Below are positions 9,730-18,451 of a stretch of 64,000 bases of DNA, in pieces. Both the position numbers and the translations under genes were made by a program. Within the stretch, counting starts at the first letter, position 1, and each line of letters starts with the position of its first letter. Below the pieces are notes generated by a model that did not search any database, was not told where the DNA came from, and saw nothing but the letters and a program-made list of their open reading frames with translations. The stretch comes from Xanthomonas campestris pv. phormiicola (GTDB lineage: Bacteria; Pseudomonadota; Gammaproteobacteria; Xanthomonadales; Xanthomonadaceae): positions 3,113,001-3,177,000 of the forward strand of contig CP102593.1 of NCBI GenBank assembly GCA_025666215.1. The letters run 5' to 3'.

Positions 9730-9906
9730 ATGTCCAACACAGCCAATCGCGAGAACGCGGACAGTGCGCAGCAGCGCGGCCACACGCCCGACAAGCTGCG
9801 CAACGACGCGGCGCAGTGGAAGGACCGCGACCAGCCGGACAGCGACCCCGGACGCGACCACGCCGATCCGGAACACGACTACCCGCGGCCGGACGGCAGC
9901 GAGTAG
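9730..9906 (+). CDS. Small acidic hydrophilic protein (58 residues)
   Basis: The 58-residue product is almost entirely polar. It is rich in Asp, Asn, Gln, Arg and Pro (for example WKDRDQPDSDPGRDHADPE), with one Trp, no cysteine and no predicted hydrophobic core. It is probably intrinsically disordered. A GGAGA sequence lies just upstream of the ATG. The function is unknown. The gene sits 16 bases behind the 107-residue ORF and is probably co-transcribed with it. Confidence 0.55.
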   Translation: MSNTANRENADSAQQRGHTPDKLRNDAAQWKDRDQPDSDPGRDHADPEHDYPRPDGSE

Positions 9907-10041
9907 GCAGACACACCGCCGGCGGCACAGCGCCAGCGATTCCAGACTGCAAGCGCCGGGCGGCGCGCTGCGGCTCGCGCATCGACGCTCGCGCCACCGC
10001 GCCAGCGTCCGACCCTCGGCGCGCCCCGCGACGCCACGCCC

Positions 10042-11022
10042 TCAGCGCAGGCTGGACCCGCGCACGATGCAGCGCCCGCTCAGCACCACCTTGCGCATCG
10101 GCAGGGTCGGCGCATTCAGCCGCTCCAGCAGCAGCGACATCGCGGTGCGGCCCATGTCTTCCACCGGCTGTTCGATCACGGTGATGCCCGGCTCGACCAG
10201 GTCGGTCCAGCTCTCGTTGTCGAACCCGGCCAGCGCCAGATCCTGCGGAATGCGCAGGCCGGCGCCGCGCGCGGCCTTCAGCGCACCCATCAGCAACAGG
10301 CTGTTGCTGGCCACCAGCGCTTCGGGGCGCTTGGGCTGCGCCAGCCAGGCCTGCACTTCGGCGGTGGCCGCCTCCGCGCTCGGCGCCACCTCGCGGTAGC
10401 TCGGCGCCAGGCCGTGCGCCTGCATCGCCGCCAGATAGCCGTCGCGGCGCTCGGCGGCGGTGCTGCTGGTCCTGCCGAACAGCCCGCCGATGCGCCGGAA
10501 ACCGCGCTCGGCCAGGTGCTCGATCAGGCTCGCCATCGCCGCGGCGTTGTCCAGCACCACGCTGTCGTGCACGCCGGCCTTGCCGGCGCGATCGATCAGC
10601 ACCACCGGATAGTCGAAATTCAGCTTGGGCAGCTGGCTCTGGGTGGTGCGGGTCGGCGCGAAGATCAGCCCGCTGACCCGTTCTTCCTGCATCAGTTGCA
10701 GGTACAGCGCCTCGCGCTGCGGATCCTCGTCGGTGTTGCACAGGATCACCCGCATCCCGGCGCGGTAGGCCACGTCCTCGACCGCGCCGATCGCCGCGGT
10801 GAAGAACGGGTTGCGGATGTCGGCCACGATCAGCCCGACGATCCCCGAATGCTGCGAACGCAGGCGCCGCGCCATCAGGTTGGGCCGGTAGCCGGTCTCG
10901 CGCACCGCCGCCTCGACCCGCGCCCGCACGTCCTCGCTGACCGGACCGTGGCCCAGCGCGCGCGACACGGTCGAGGTCGACACCCCGGCCACCCGCGCCA
11001 CGTCATGGATGCTGACCGTCAC
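10042..11022 (-). CDS. fruR: LacI-family transcriptional repressor of the fructose operon, FruR/Cra-like
   Basis: A 326-residue regulator. The N-terminal LacI helix-turn-helix is clear (TVSIHDVARVAGVSTSTVSRALG), with the hinge motif MARRLRS near residue 55. The periplasmic-binding-like effector domain begins at GIVGLIVADIRNPFFTAAIG. It is divergent from fruBKA and probably senses fructose 1-phosphate or a related sugar phosphate (family knowledge). GTG 11022 is chosen because the LacI domain starts there. The frame is open to 11157, but the extra sequence is not protein-like and covers the operators. One FruR-like palindrome overlaps the region just upstream of this start, implying autoregulation. 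Confidence 0.85.
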   Translation of the reverse strand: MTVSIHDVARVAGVSTSTVSRALGHGPVSEDVRARVEAAVRETGYRPNLMARRLRSQHSGIVGLIVADIRNPFFTAAIGAVEDVAYRAGMRVILCNTDEDPQREALYLQLMQEERVSGLIFAPTRTTQSQLPKLNFDYPVVLIDRAGKAGVHDSVVLDNAAAMASLIEHLAERGFRRIGGLFGRTSSTAAERRDGYLAAMQAHGLAPSYREVAPSAEAATAEVQAWLAQPKRPEALVASNSLLLMGALKAARGAGLRIPQDLALAGFDNESWTDLVEPGITVIEQPVEDMGRTAMSLLLERLNAPTLPMRKVVLSGRCIVRGSSLR

Positions 11023-11023
11023 T

Positions 11024-11035
11024 GGCAACGTTCCC
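11024..11035. promoter_or_regulatory. Probable FruR operator 1 (imperfect palindrome)
   Basis: GGCAACGTTCCC has the AACGTT core and flanks of the perfect palindrome at 11131-11146, with one mismatched flank position. It lies immediately before the fruR start codon, where a bound repressor would block fruR expression. Assignment is by similarity between the two sites and by position. Confidence 0.5.
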
Positions 11036-11130
11036 GCAAAATTCCCACTGCAACCCCCTTCCAAGTGGCCGGATTCGATAGTAGCACCAGCATTTCCCGA
11101 ATAAATTGTGCAGTGCACATTGACGCGACA

Positions 11131-11146
11131 GTGGGAACGTTCCCAC
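11131..11146. promoter_or_regulatory. Probable FruR operator 2 (perfect 16-bp palindrome)
   Basis: GTGGGAACGTTCCCAC is a perfect palindrome with a central CG step, as is usual for LacI-family operators. It lies 44 bases upstream of the fruB start, in the fruR-fruB spacer. A TTGACG sequence at 11120-11125 just upstream could be a -35 element, placing the operator across the promoter. Confidence 0.7.
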
Positions 11147-11189
11147 ACTGCGCCCACTCGCCGCCCCAGACCCTCGAAGGATGCCCCGC

Positions 11190-13700
11190 GTGACCCAGAC
11201 GAATCCCCCCGTATTGGTCGCCAGCGAACTGGTCCGCGTCAACGTCCAGGTCCGCGACAAGGCCGACGCCATCGCCCAGGCCGCGCAGCTGCTGGTCGCC
11301 GCCGGTTGCGTGCCGCCGGCCTATGCGGCCAGCATGCTGCGCCGCGAGGCCCTGGCCAACACCTTCCTCGGCCACGGCGTGGCGATCCCGCACTGCACCG
11401 GCGAGGACCGTCACCTGGTCCAGCGCGACGGCATCGCGGTGCTGCAGATCCGCGACGGCGTGGAGTGGAATCCCGGCCAGACCACCCATCTGGTGGTCGC
11501 CATCGCCGCGCAGTCCGATACCCACATCACCTTGCTGCGGCGCCTGACCCGGCTGATCCAGGACCAGCCGCGGCTGGACGCGCTGTTCGCCAGCGACGAC
11601 CCGCAGGCGATCGTCGACGCGCTGAGCCAGGATGCGGCCGTCGCGGCGAGCGGCGCCCCGGTCGCCGACCTCGGCGAGCGCTTCGACTGGACCGTCACCT
11701 ACCCCACCGGCCTGCATGCGCGTCCGGCCACGCGCTGGGTGGAGACCGCGCGCGGTTTCGCGGCCAGGATCCAGGTGCGCGCCGGCGAGCAGACCGGCGA
11801 TGCCAAGAACCTGGTGTCGCTGCTGCAGCTGGGCATGCATGCCGGCGACACGGTGACCATCTCGGCCGAAGGCCAGGACGCCGCCGCCGCGCTGGCGCGG
11901 CTGCGCAGCGTCATCGATGGCCTCACCGCGCAGGAAAAAGCCGATGCGCAGGCGGCCGCGCAGCGCCGTGCCGCGCCGGTCGCCGGCTGGACCCCGCCGC
12001 AGGCGCAGCCGGCCATCGTCGGCATCGGCGCCAGCCCCGGCCTGGCGATCGGCGTGGTGCACAAGCTGGCCGGCAACGACGGCCCGGTGCCGGACGCGCC
12101 GGTGCCGCTCAGCGACGGCGGCGCGCTGCTGCACGACGCCTTGCTGCGCACCCACCAGCAACTGCAGGCGATCGAGGACGACACCCGGCGCCGGCTCGGT
12201 GCCGGCGATGCGGCGATCTTCCGCGCCCAGGCCGAACTGCTCAACGACACCGACCTGATCACCCTGGCCTGCCAGCTGATGGTCGAAGGCCACGGCGTGG
12301 CCTGGTCCTGGCAGCAGGCGGTCGAGCGCATGGCCAACAAGCTGTCGGCGCTGGGCAACGCGGTGCTGGCCGGACGCGCCAGCGACCTGCGCGACGTCGG
12401 CCGCCGGGTGCTGACCCAGATCGACCCGAGCCTGGCCAGCGGCAGCCTGGAGCACCTGCCCGACCGCCCCTGCATCCTGCTCGCCAGCGACCTGTCGCCG
12501 TCGGACACCGCGCACCTGGACACCAGCCGCGTGCTCGGCCTGGCCACCGCGCTGGGCGGGCCGACCTCGCATACCGCGATCCTGTCGCGCACCCTGGGCC
12601 TGCCGGCGCTGGTCGCCGGCGGCGCCGACCTGCTCGACCTGGACGACGGCGCCACCGTCATCGTCGACGGCAACAGCGGCCGCCTGTACCTGGCGCCGTC
12701 GGAGGCCGACCTGGCCTCGGCCCGCGCCTACATCGAGGAACAGCGCCAGCTGCGCGAGCGCGAGGCCGAGCAGCGCAACCAGCCGGCGCAGACCCAGGAC
12801 GGCCACCGCGTGGAGATCGGCGCCAACGTCAACCTGCCCGAGCAGGTGCCGATGGCGCTGGCGCAGGGCGCCGAGAGCGTCGGCCTGATGCGCACCGAAT
12901 TCCTGTTCCTGGAGCGCGGCAGCACGCCGAGCGAGGACGAGCAGTACGCCACCTACATGGCGATGGCCAAGGCGCTGGACGGGCGTTCGCTGATCGTGCG
13001 CGCGCTGGACATCGGCGGCGACAAGCAGGTCGCGCACCTGAACCTGCCGCGCGAGGACAACCCGTTCCTCGGCGTGCGCGGCGCGCGCCTGCTGCTGCGC
13101 CGCGCCGACCTGCTGCAACCGCAGCTGCGCGCGCTGTACCGCGCGGCCAGGGACGGCGCCAAGCTGGCGATCATGTTCCCGATGATCACCTCGGCGGCGG
13201 AGATCGTCGCGCTGCGCGCCGAGTGCGAACGCCTGCGCGCCGAGCTGGACGCGCCGGAAGTGCCGCTGGGGATCATGATCGAAGTGCCGGCGGCGGCGAT
13301 CCAGGCCGACGCGCTGGCGCGGCATGCCGACTTCTTCTCGATCGGCACCAACGACCTGACCCAGTACACGCTGGCGATCGACCGGCAGAACCCGGACCTG
13401 GCCGCCGAGGCCGACAGCCTGCACCCGGCGGTGCTGCGCCTGATCCGCACCACCGTCGAGGGCGCCGCGCGCCACGGGCGCTGGGTCGGCGTGTGCGGCG
13501 GCCTGGCCGGCGATGCGTTCGGCGCGGCGCTGCTGACCGGGCTGGGCGTGCACGAGCTGTCGATGACCCCCAACGACGTGCCGGCGGTGAAGGCGCGCCT
13601 GCGCGGCAGCCGCCTGGACGCGTTGCAGGCGCTGGCGCAGCAGGCGCTGGACTGCGAAAGCGCGGCCGACGTGCGTGCGCTGGACGGAGCCGGCGCATGA
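11190..13700 (+). CDS. fruB: Fructose PTS multiphosphoryl transfer protein FruB (EIIA-HPr-EI fusion)
   Basis: An 836-residue cytoplasmic phosphorelay protein. The N-terminal EIIA-Fru domain (about 1-145) has its phosphorylatable His68 in GHGVAIPHC. An HPr domain (about 165-250) has His176 in TGLHARPAT. The C-terminal enzyme I (about 270-836) has His461 in GGPTSHTAIL and the PEP-binding signature EFLFLERG...P. It carries phosphate from PEP to FruA. AAGG at 11177-11180 is correctly spaced for GTG 11190 and too close to the ATG at 11181, so GTG is preferred. The stop overlaps the fruK start (ATGA). Confidence 0.93.
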   Translation: MTQTNPPVLVASELVRVNVQVRDKADAIAQAAQLLVAAGCVPPAYAASMLRREALANTFLGHGVAIPHCTGEDRHLVQRDGIAVLQIRDGVEWNPGQTTHLVVAIAAQSDTHITLLRRLTRLIQDQPRLDALFASDDPQAIVDALSQDAAVAASGAPVADLGERFDWTVTYPTGLHARPATRWVETARGFAARIQVRAGEQTGDAKNLVSLLQLGMHAGDTVTISAEGQDAAAALARLRSVIDGLTAQEKADAQAAAQRRAAPVAGWTPPQAQPAIVGIGASPGLAIGVVHKLAGNDGPVPDAPVPLSDGGALLHDALLRTHQQLQAIEDDTRRRLGAGDAAIFRAQAELLNDTDLITLACQLMVEGHGVAWSWQQAVERMANKLSALGNAVLAGRASDLRDVGRRVLTQIDPSLASGSLEHLPDRPCILLASDLSPSDTAHLDTSRVLGLATALGGPTSHTAILSRTLGLPALVAGGADLLDLDDGATVIVDGNSGRLYLAPSEADLASARAYIEEQRQLREREAEQRNQPAQTQDGHRVEIGANVNLPEQVPMALAQGAESVGLMRTEFLFLERGSTPSEDEQYATYMAMAKALDGRSLIVRALDIGGDKQVAHLNLPREDNPFLGVRGARLLLRRADLLQPQLRALYRAARDGAKLAIMFPMITSAAEIVALRAECERLRAELDAPEVPLGIMIEVPAAAIQADALARHADFFSIGTNDLTQYTLAIDRQNPDLAAEADSLHPAVLRLIRTTVEGAARHGRWVGVCGGLAGDAFGAALLTGLGVHELSMTPNDVPAVKARLRGSRLDALQALAQQALDCESAADVRALDGAGA

Positions 13701-14650
13701 GCGTGCAGGCCGTCAGCGTCAGCCTGAATCCGGCGATCGACCTGACCGTGGCGATCGACCGGCTGCAGCCCGGGCAGGTGCATCGCGCGCGCAGCGCGCA
13801 CGCCATCGCCGGCGGCAAGGGCATCAACGTCGCCGCCTGCTTGGCCGATGCCGGCGTCGCCACCGCCGCGCTCGGCGTGCTCGGCGCCGGCAACGCGCAC
13901 CTGTTCGAGACCCTGTTCGCCACCCGCGGCATCGACGACCGCTGCCTGCGCGTGCCCGGCGACACCCGCACCAATCTCAAGCTGGTCGCCGCCGACAGCG
14001 GCGACACCACCGACATCAACCTGCCCGGCCTGCCGCTGGCCGCGGCCGAACTGCACGCGGTCGGCGCGCGCCTGGCCGGGCTGCTGCGTCCGGGCCTGCC
14101 GGTGGTGCTGACCGGCAGCCTGCCGGCCGGCCTGGCCGACAACAGCTGGCGCGTGCTGCAGGCGCAGGCCGCCGCCGCCGGCGCACGGGTGCTGCTGGAC
14201 ACCAGCGGCGCGCCGCTGCGCGAAGCGCTGGCCGCGCCGCGCGCGCAGCTGCCGTTCGCGATCAAGCCCAATCGCCACGAACTGGAAGACTGGGCCGGCA
14301 CGCCGTTGCGCGCGACCGCCGAACTATTGGCGGCCACCCGTGCGTTGCTGGCCAGCGGCATCGCCCTGGTCGTGGTGTCGCTGGGCACCGACGGCGCGCT
14401 GTTCGTGCGCGGCGAGCAGGCGCTGCTGGCGCGCCCGCCGCAGCTGGCCGGCGGCAGCAGCGTCGGCGCCGGCGATGCGATGGTCGCCGGCCTGGTCGCG
14501 GCGCTGCTGGCCGAGGCCGACCTGGCCACCTGCGCGCGCCAGGCCACCGCCTTCGCCGTGGCCACGCTCGGCAGCGGCGCCGCGCGCCGGCTGCCGCACG
14601 ACCAGGTCGACGGCATCGCTGCCGCGGTCCGCATCGAGTCGCTGCAATGA
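13697..14650 (+). CDS. fruK: 1-phosphofructokinase
   Basis: A 317-residue PfkB-family kinase that converts fructose 1-phosphate, delivered by the PTS, to fructose 1,6-bisphosphate. The N-terminus has the family pattern [15 protein letters not shown] and the substrate-side GGKGINVA motif. The C-terminus has the ATP-site/catalytic motif [12 protein letters not shown] with the catalytic base at about Asp260. Its ATG overlaps the fruB stop, and its own stop overlaps the ATG of a small ORF, so translation is coupled on both sides. Confidence 0.93.
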   Translation: MSVQAVSVSLNPAIDLTVAIDRLQPGQVHRARSAHAIAGGKGINVAACLADAGVATAALGVLGAGNAHLFETLFATRGIDDRCLRVPGDTRTNLKLVAADSGDTTDINLPGLPLAAAELHAVGARLAGLLRPGLPVVLTGSLPAGLADNSWRVLQAQAAAAGARVLLDTSGAPLREALAAPRAQLPFAIKPNRHELEDWAGTPLRATAELLAATRALLASGIALVVVSLGTDGALFVRGEQALLARPPQLAGGSSVGAGDAMVAGLVAALLAEADLATCARQATAFAVATLGSGAARRLPHDQVDGIAAAVRIESLQ

Positions 14651-14763
14651 ACGCGCCGAACGCCATGTCCTCGCACGCCACCTCGTCGAACTCCACGTCG
14701 TCGAACTCCACGCCGCCGCCATCGCGCGCGGCGTCCCCCTGCGTCCATCGGGAGCAAGCATGA
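14647..14763 (+). CDS. Candidate 38-residue microORF bridging fruK and fruA
   Basis: This ORF starts with an ATG that overlaps the fruK stop (ATGA at 14647-14650). It ends with a TGA that overlaps the fruA start (ATGA at 14760-14763). The product is rich in Ser, Thr, Asn and Ala, with the in-frame repeat [11 protein letters not shown] created by a tandem 15-base repeat, and has one Cys. I know of no family for it. It may be a genuine peptide, a device that carries ribosomes across a 109-base gap to keep fruA expression coupled, or a former N-terminal or linker segment. Seeing the overlap at both ends is direct; expression is not shown. Confidence 0.4.
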   Translation: MNAPNAMSSHATSSNSTSSNSTPPPSRAASPCVHREQA

Positions 14764-16487
14764 ATCCTATCTTCGTGGTGATCGTCGCCGGCGAGCGCAG
14801 CACCGAAGCCGTCCTCGCCGCCGAAGCCCTGCGCCATGCGGCCAGCGCGCGCGGCGCGGTCGTGCATGCCGAGGTGCGTACGCCGCAGGGCGTGATCGCG
14901 CCGCTGGACCTGGCCGCGGCCGGCAGCGGCTATCCGCTGCTGCTGGTCGGCGACGGCGATGCCGATGCGGCACGCTTCGCCGGCGCCGCGCCGCGGCGCG
15001 CCAGCCTGGATGCGGTGCTCGACGATGCCGACGGCGTGCTCGCGCCGCTGCTGGCCGCGGCCGATGCCGCGCCGACACCTAGCGCCAGCGCTGCCACGCA
15101 AGCAGGGGGTCGCAAGCGCATCGTCGCCGTGACCTCCTGCCCCACCGGCATCGCCCACACCTTCATGGCCGCCGAAGGCCTGCAGCAGGCGGCCAAGACC
15201 CTGGGTCACCAGATCCGGGTCGAAACGCAGGGCTCGGTCGGCGCGCAGGACACGCTCAGCGACGCCGAAATCGCCGACGCCGACCTGGTGCTGATCGCCG
15301 CCGACCGCGAAGTGGACCTGTCCCGCTTCGGCGGCAAGCGCCTGTTCAAGAGCGGCACCAAGCCGGCGATCAACGACGGCCCCGGGCTGATCCGCAAGGC
15401 GCTGGCCGAGGCCGGCGTGCACGCGGTCAGCGGCAACGGCGCCGCAGCGGCGAGCAGCGAACGCGGCAAGTCCGCCGGCCCGTACAAGCACCTGATGACC
15501 GGCGTGTCGTTCATGCTGCCGTTCGTCACCGCCGGCGGCCTGCTGATCGCGCTGGCGTTCGCGCTGGGCGGCATCTACGCCTTCGACGACGCGCACAAGG
15601 GCACCCTGGCCTGGTCGCTGTTCCAGATCGGCGCCAAGGCCGGTTTCACCCTGATGGTGCCGGCGCTGGCCGGCTACATCGCCTACTCCATCGCCGACCG
15701 CCCCGGCATCGCCCCCGGCATGATCGGCGGCATGGTCGCAGCCAACCTCGGCGCCGGCTTCCTCGGCGGCATCTTCGCCGGCTTCATCGCCGGCTACGGC
15801 GTGGCCGCGCTGAACCGCGCGATCAAGCTGCCGCGCACGCTGGAAGGGCTCAAGCCGGTGCTGATCCTGCCGGTGCTGGGCACCCTGCTGGTCGGCCTGA
15901 CCATGCTGTACGTGGTCGGCCAGCCGGTCGCCGAAGCGCTGGCCTGGCTCACCGACTGGCTGCGCGGCATGCAGGGCAGCAGCGCGGTGCTGCTGGGCCT
16001 GCTGCTGGGCGCGATGATGGCCTTCGACATGGGCGGGCCGGTCAACAAGGCCGCCTATGCGTTCTCCACCGGCCTGATCGCCAGCCAGGTGTACACGCCG
16101 ATGGCCGCGGCGATGGTCGCCGGCATGACCCCGCCGCTGGGCATCGCCCTGGCCACCTGGGTGTTCCGCAACCGCTTCACCCGCGAGGAGCGCGGCACCA
16201 GCGCCGCCACCGGCGTGCTCGGCCTGGCCTTCGTCACCGAAGGCGCGATCCCGTATGCGGCGCGCGACCCGCTGCGCACCATCCCGGCGCTGATGCTGGG
16301 CTCGGCGCTGGCCGGCGCGATCTCGATGGCCGCCGGCGCCGAACTGAAGGTCCCGCACGGCGGCGTGTTCGTGCTGCCGATCCCCAACGCGGTGACCCAT
16401 CTGGGCATGTACCTGATCGCCCTGCTCGCCGGCACCGTGCTGACCGCGCTGGCGCTGCGCGTGCTGAAGAAGCCGGTCGCCGAATAA
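14760..16487 (+). CDS. fruA: PTS fructose transporter subunit EIIB'BC
   Basis: A 575-residue inner-membrane permease. The first ~105 residues form a degenerate EIIB' domain without the cysteine motif. The true EIIB domain follows, with phosphorylated Cys127 in [16 protein letters not shown]. An EIIC domain (from about residue 250) has many hydrophobic helices and the motif [16 protein letters not shown]. It imports fructose and phosphorylates it at C1 using phosphate from FruB. The start is at an ATGA overlap with the small ORF upstream. The next gene is the porin, 93 bases downstream. Confidence 0.93.
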   Translation: MNPIFVVIVAGERSTEAVLAAEALRHAASARGAVVHAEVRTPQGVIAPLDLAAAGSGYPLLLVGDGDADAARFAGAAPRRASLDAVLDDADGVLAPLLAAADAAPTPSASAATQAGGRKRIVAVTSCPTGIAHTFMAAEGLQQAAKTLGHQIRVETQGSVGAQDTLSDAEIADADLVLIAADREVDLSRFGGKRLFKSGTKPAINDGPGLIRKALAEAGVHAVSGNGAAAASSERGKSAGPYKHLMTGVSFMLPFVTAGGLLIALAFALGGIYAFDDAHKGTLAWSLFQIGAKAGFTLMVPALAGYIAYSIADRPGIAPGMIGGMVAANLGAGFLGGIFAGFIAGYGVAALNRAIKLPRTLEGLKPVLILPVLGTLLVGLTMLYVVGQPVAEALAWLTDWLRGMQGSSAVLLGLLLGAMMAFDMGGPVNKAAYAFSTGLIASQVYTPMAAAMVAGMTPPLGIALATWVFRNRFTREERGTSAATGVLGLAFVTEGAIPYAARDPLRTIPALMLGSALAGAISMAAGAELKVPHGGVFVLPIPNAVTHLGMYLIALLAGTVLTALALRVLKKPVAE

Positions 16488-16580
16488 GTCCTGCGCCGGC
16501 GTGCCGCCGGGGGCGATGCCCCCTCCCCCCGTCGCCCGCGGCGACGCGCCGGCCTCCATCACACCCCAGGAGTCCCTGCC

Positions 16581-17846
16581 ATGTCCCTTCCCCTCACCCG
16601 GCGCCTGTCGCTCACCGCCCTGGCGCTCGCGCTCGCCCCGCTGGCCCACGCCCAGGACGCCAGCGACGCGTTCAAGCTCAAGCTCGCCTACACCGGCGAG
16701 GCCGCGGTCTCGCTGGACGGCGGCAAGGAACAGGGCAGCGCCTACGCCGGCCAGCTGATGCTCGGCACCGACGTCGACCTGCAGCGGCTGATGGGCTGGA
16801 ACGGCGCCACGCTGAAGGTCTATGCGATCAACCGCCACGGCACCAACCTGGCCAACAGCGACATCGGCAACAGCACCTCGGTGCAGGAAATCTACGGCGG
16901 CCAGGGCACGCGCCTGGCCAACTTCACCCTCGAGCAGAAGCTGTTCGACGACCGCCTGGAACTGGAGGCCGGACGCAGCGTGGCCAACATCCATTTCCTC
17001 GGCTCGGACCTGTGCGGCTACTTCCAGGGCAACTCGGCCTGCGGCAACCCGACCTTCGTGTTCCGTACCAGCAACTTCACCTACTGGCCGGTGTCCAGCT
17101 GGGCCGCGCATGCCAAGGCCTGGGTGACCCCGAACGTGTACGTGCATGTCGGCGCCTACGAGGTCAATCCGACCCAGGCCGAGGACGGCGAGCACGGCCT
17201 GAACTGGAGCACCCGCGACCGCACCGGGGTGATCGTGCCCTACGCGATCGGCTACAAGACCGAAGCGGCCAGCGTGCGCTTCCCGGCGATGTACGAACTG
17301 GGCGGCTGGCAGGACAACTCCGACTACACCGACCCGCTCACCGACCGCAACGGCAACCCGGCGCGGCTCAGCGGGCTGGACTACGCCACCCGCAACGGCC
17401 GCTCCGGCGCGTTCTTCCGCTTCGAGCAGCAGGTCACCCGCCCCGATGCCGACAGCGCGCGCGGGCTGGTGCTGTTCGGCTCGGTGCTCAAGGGCACCTC
17501 CGGGCAGCTGATCGAGGACCACTTCCTGGAGCTGGGCCTGGTCCAGCGCGGCACCTTCGCCAGCCGCGAGCAGGACAACATCGCCTTCGTCGTCACCCAG
17601 CAGCGCTACAGCGACGACGCGCTGGAAGACCTGCGCCTGGCGCGCGCCGCGGCCGGCGGCAGTGGCACCCCGCACAGCTCGCAGTACATGATGGAACTGA
17701 GCTACGGCATCCAGGTCACCCCGCAGCTGCGCATCGCGCCGAACCTGCACTACATCGTGCATCCGGACCAGTTCAACGACCCGTCGCGGACCCGCGACCT
17801 GCCGAATGCGCTGGTCGCCGGCATGCGCGTGGATTGGGCGTTGTAG
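16581..17846 (+). CDS. Carbohydrate-selective outer-membrane porin, OprB family
   Basis: A 421-residue protein with a signal peptide ending at AHAQ (about residue 24). The mature part is a beta-barrel pattern with alternating polar/hydrophobic strands and OprB-type elements (GGQGTRLANFTLEQKLFDDRLELEAGR, SWAAHAKAWVTPNVYVHVGAYEVNP). It ends in RVDWAL, not the common terminal Phe. OprB porins admit sugars through the outer membrane. Placement directly after fruA suggests it supplies fructose or sucrose-derived sugar to the PTS. AGGAGT lies just before the ATG. Between fruA and this gene are two GC hairpins (16509-16523 and 16531-16545) that could reduce read-through. Confidence 0.88.
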   Translation: MSLPLTRRLSLTALALALAPLAHAQDASDAFKLKLAYTGEAAVSLDGGKEQGSAYAGQLMLGTDVDLQRLMGWNGATLKVYAINRHGTNLANSDIGNSTSVQEIYGGQGTRLANFTLEQKLFDDRLELEAGRSVANIHFLGSDLCGYFQGNSACGNPTFVFRTSNFTYWPVSSWAAHAKAWVTPNVYVHVGAYEVNPTQAEDGEHGLNWSTRDRTGVIVPYAIGYKTEAASVRFPAMYELGGWQDNSDYTDPLTDRNGNPARLSGLDYATRNGRSGAFFRFEQQVTRPDADSARGLVLFGSVLKGTSGQLIEDHFLELGLVQRGTFASREQDNIAFVVTQQRYSDDALEDLRLARAAAGGSGTPHSSQYMMELSYGIQVTPQLRIAPNLHYIVHPDQFNDPSRTRDLPNALVAGMRVDWAL

Positions 17847-17850
17847 GCCG

Positions 17851-17876
17851 GGATTGGGGATTGGGGATTGGGGATT
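17851..17876. repeat. GGATTGG heptamer tandem repeat (about 3.7 copies)
   Basis: Three full copies of GGATTGG and a partial GGATT are directly adjacent, five bases after the porin stop codon. Such arrays vary in copy number by slippage. No function is evident. Confidence 0.85.
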
Positions 17877-18174
17877 CGCCGGCCTCGACGGACGCTGACG
17901 GCGGCATTTGCCGGCCGCGGCGTTTCCACCGCTCACGGGCAACGGATCGCCGCGATGCAAGGCGGCAGGATCGAAGCGGCCGCGATGGCGGCGATCCTGT
18001 CTAGCCAACCAAGCAGCGGTCCGGCGGATCTCGCGAGGTGAAAGGACGGCCAGGCGGGCGGTTGCACCGCCAGGCCGCAAGAGCGTCCAGGCGACGCCGA
18101 TTCCTGCATCGGTCGACCGGCACCGGCGCCGCCGGGCCGGTGTTCCGCGCAGGCGAGGCAAGGAACCATGCGCA

Positions 18175-18216
18175 CGAACGCACGACGCCCCGGCATGCCG
18201 GGGCGTCGTGCGTTCG
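18175..18216. repeat. Perfect 42-bp palindrome
   Basis: Two 21-base arms (left arm beginning CGAACGCACGACGCCCC) are exact reverse complements with no spacer, centred on GGCATGCC. An RNA copy would form a very stable hairpin. No U-run follows on either strand, so a standard intrinsic terminator is uncertain. It could alternatively be a protein-binding site or a cruciform-prone element. Confidence 0.9.
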
Positions 18217-18451
18217 GTCCGTGTCACTCCGCTCGCATGCACGCGCGCCGGTCCGTCGGCGCATGCGGGAACGAAATCAGGTGGCCGGCGAATCGAGATC
18301 CGTTCGATTCCGTGCAAGCGCGCATCCCTGGCGCGGGAGCGATGACGTTGCCGGCGAACACAGGATGCCTGTGGCCACGTGACGGCGCGATCGGTCGATG
18401 CCGTGTCGTGCCGTCAGAATTTCCCGACACGCGCCCACCATCGAGGGCGGG

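Larger units (their letters stand above)
17847..18451. other. Gene-free spacer with heptamer repeat and long palindrome
   Basis: No reading frame here looks protein-like. The stretch holds a GGATTGG tandem repeat, a 42-bp perfect palindrome and a G+C-rich remainder. It separates the porin gene from the convergent cupin gene. The palindrome may end transcription from both sides, though it lacks an adjoining T-run. Confidence 0.5.

Noticed and set aside
11107..11119. TGTGCA-G-TGCACA palindrome considered as a Clp/CRP site
   Set aside because: Spacing does not fit TGTGA-N6-TCACA, so only a possible regulator site is noted, not a CRP/Clp site.
14262..18317. Minus-strand open frame of 1351 codons opposite fruK, fruA and the porin
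   Set aside because: Shadow frame; the plus-strand genes show catalytic motifs and overlapping starts and stops.
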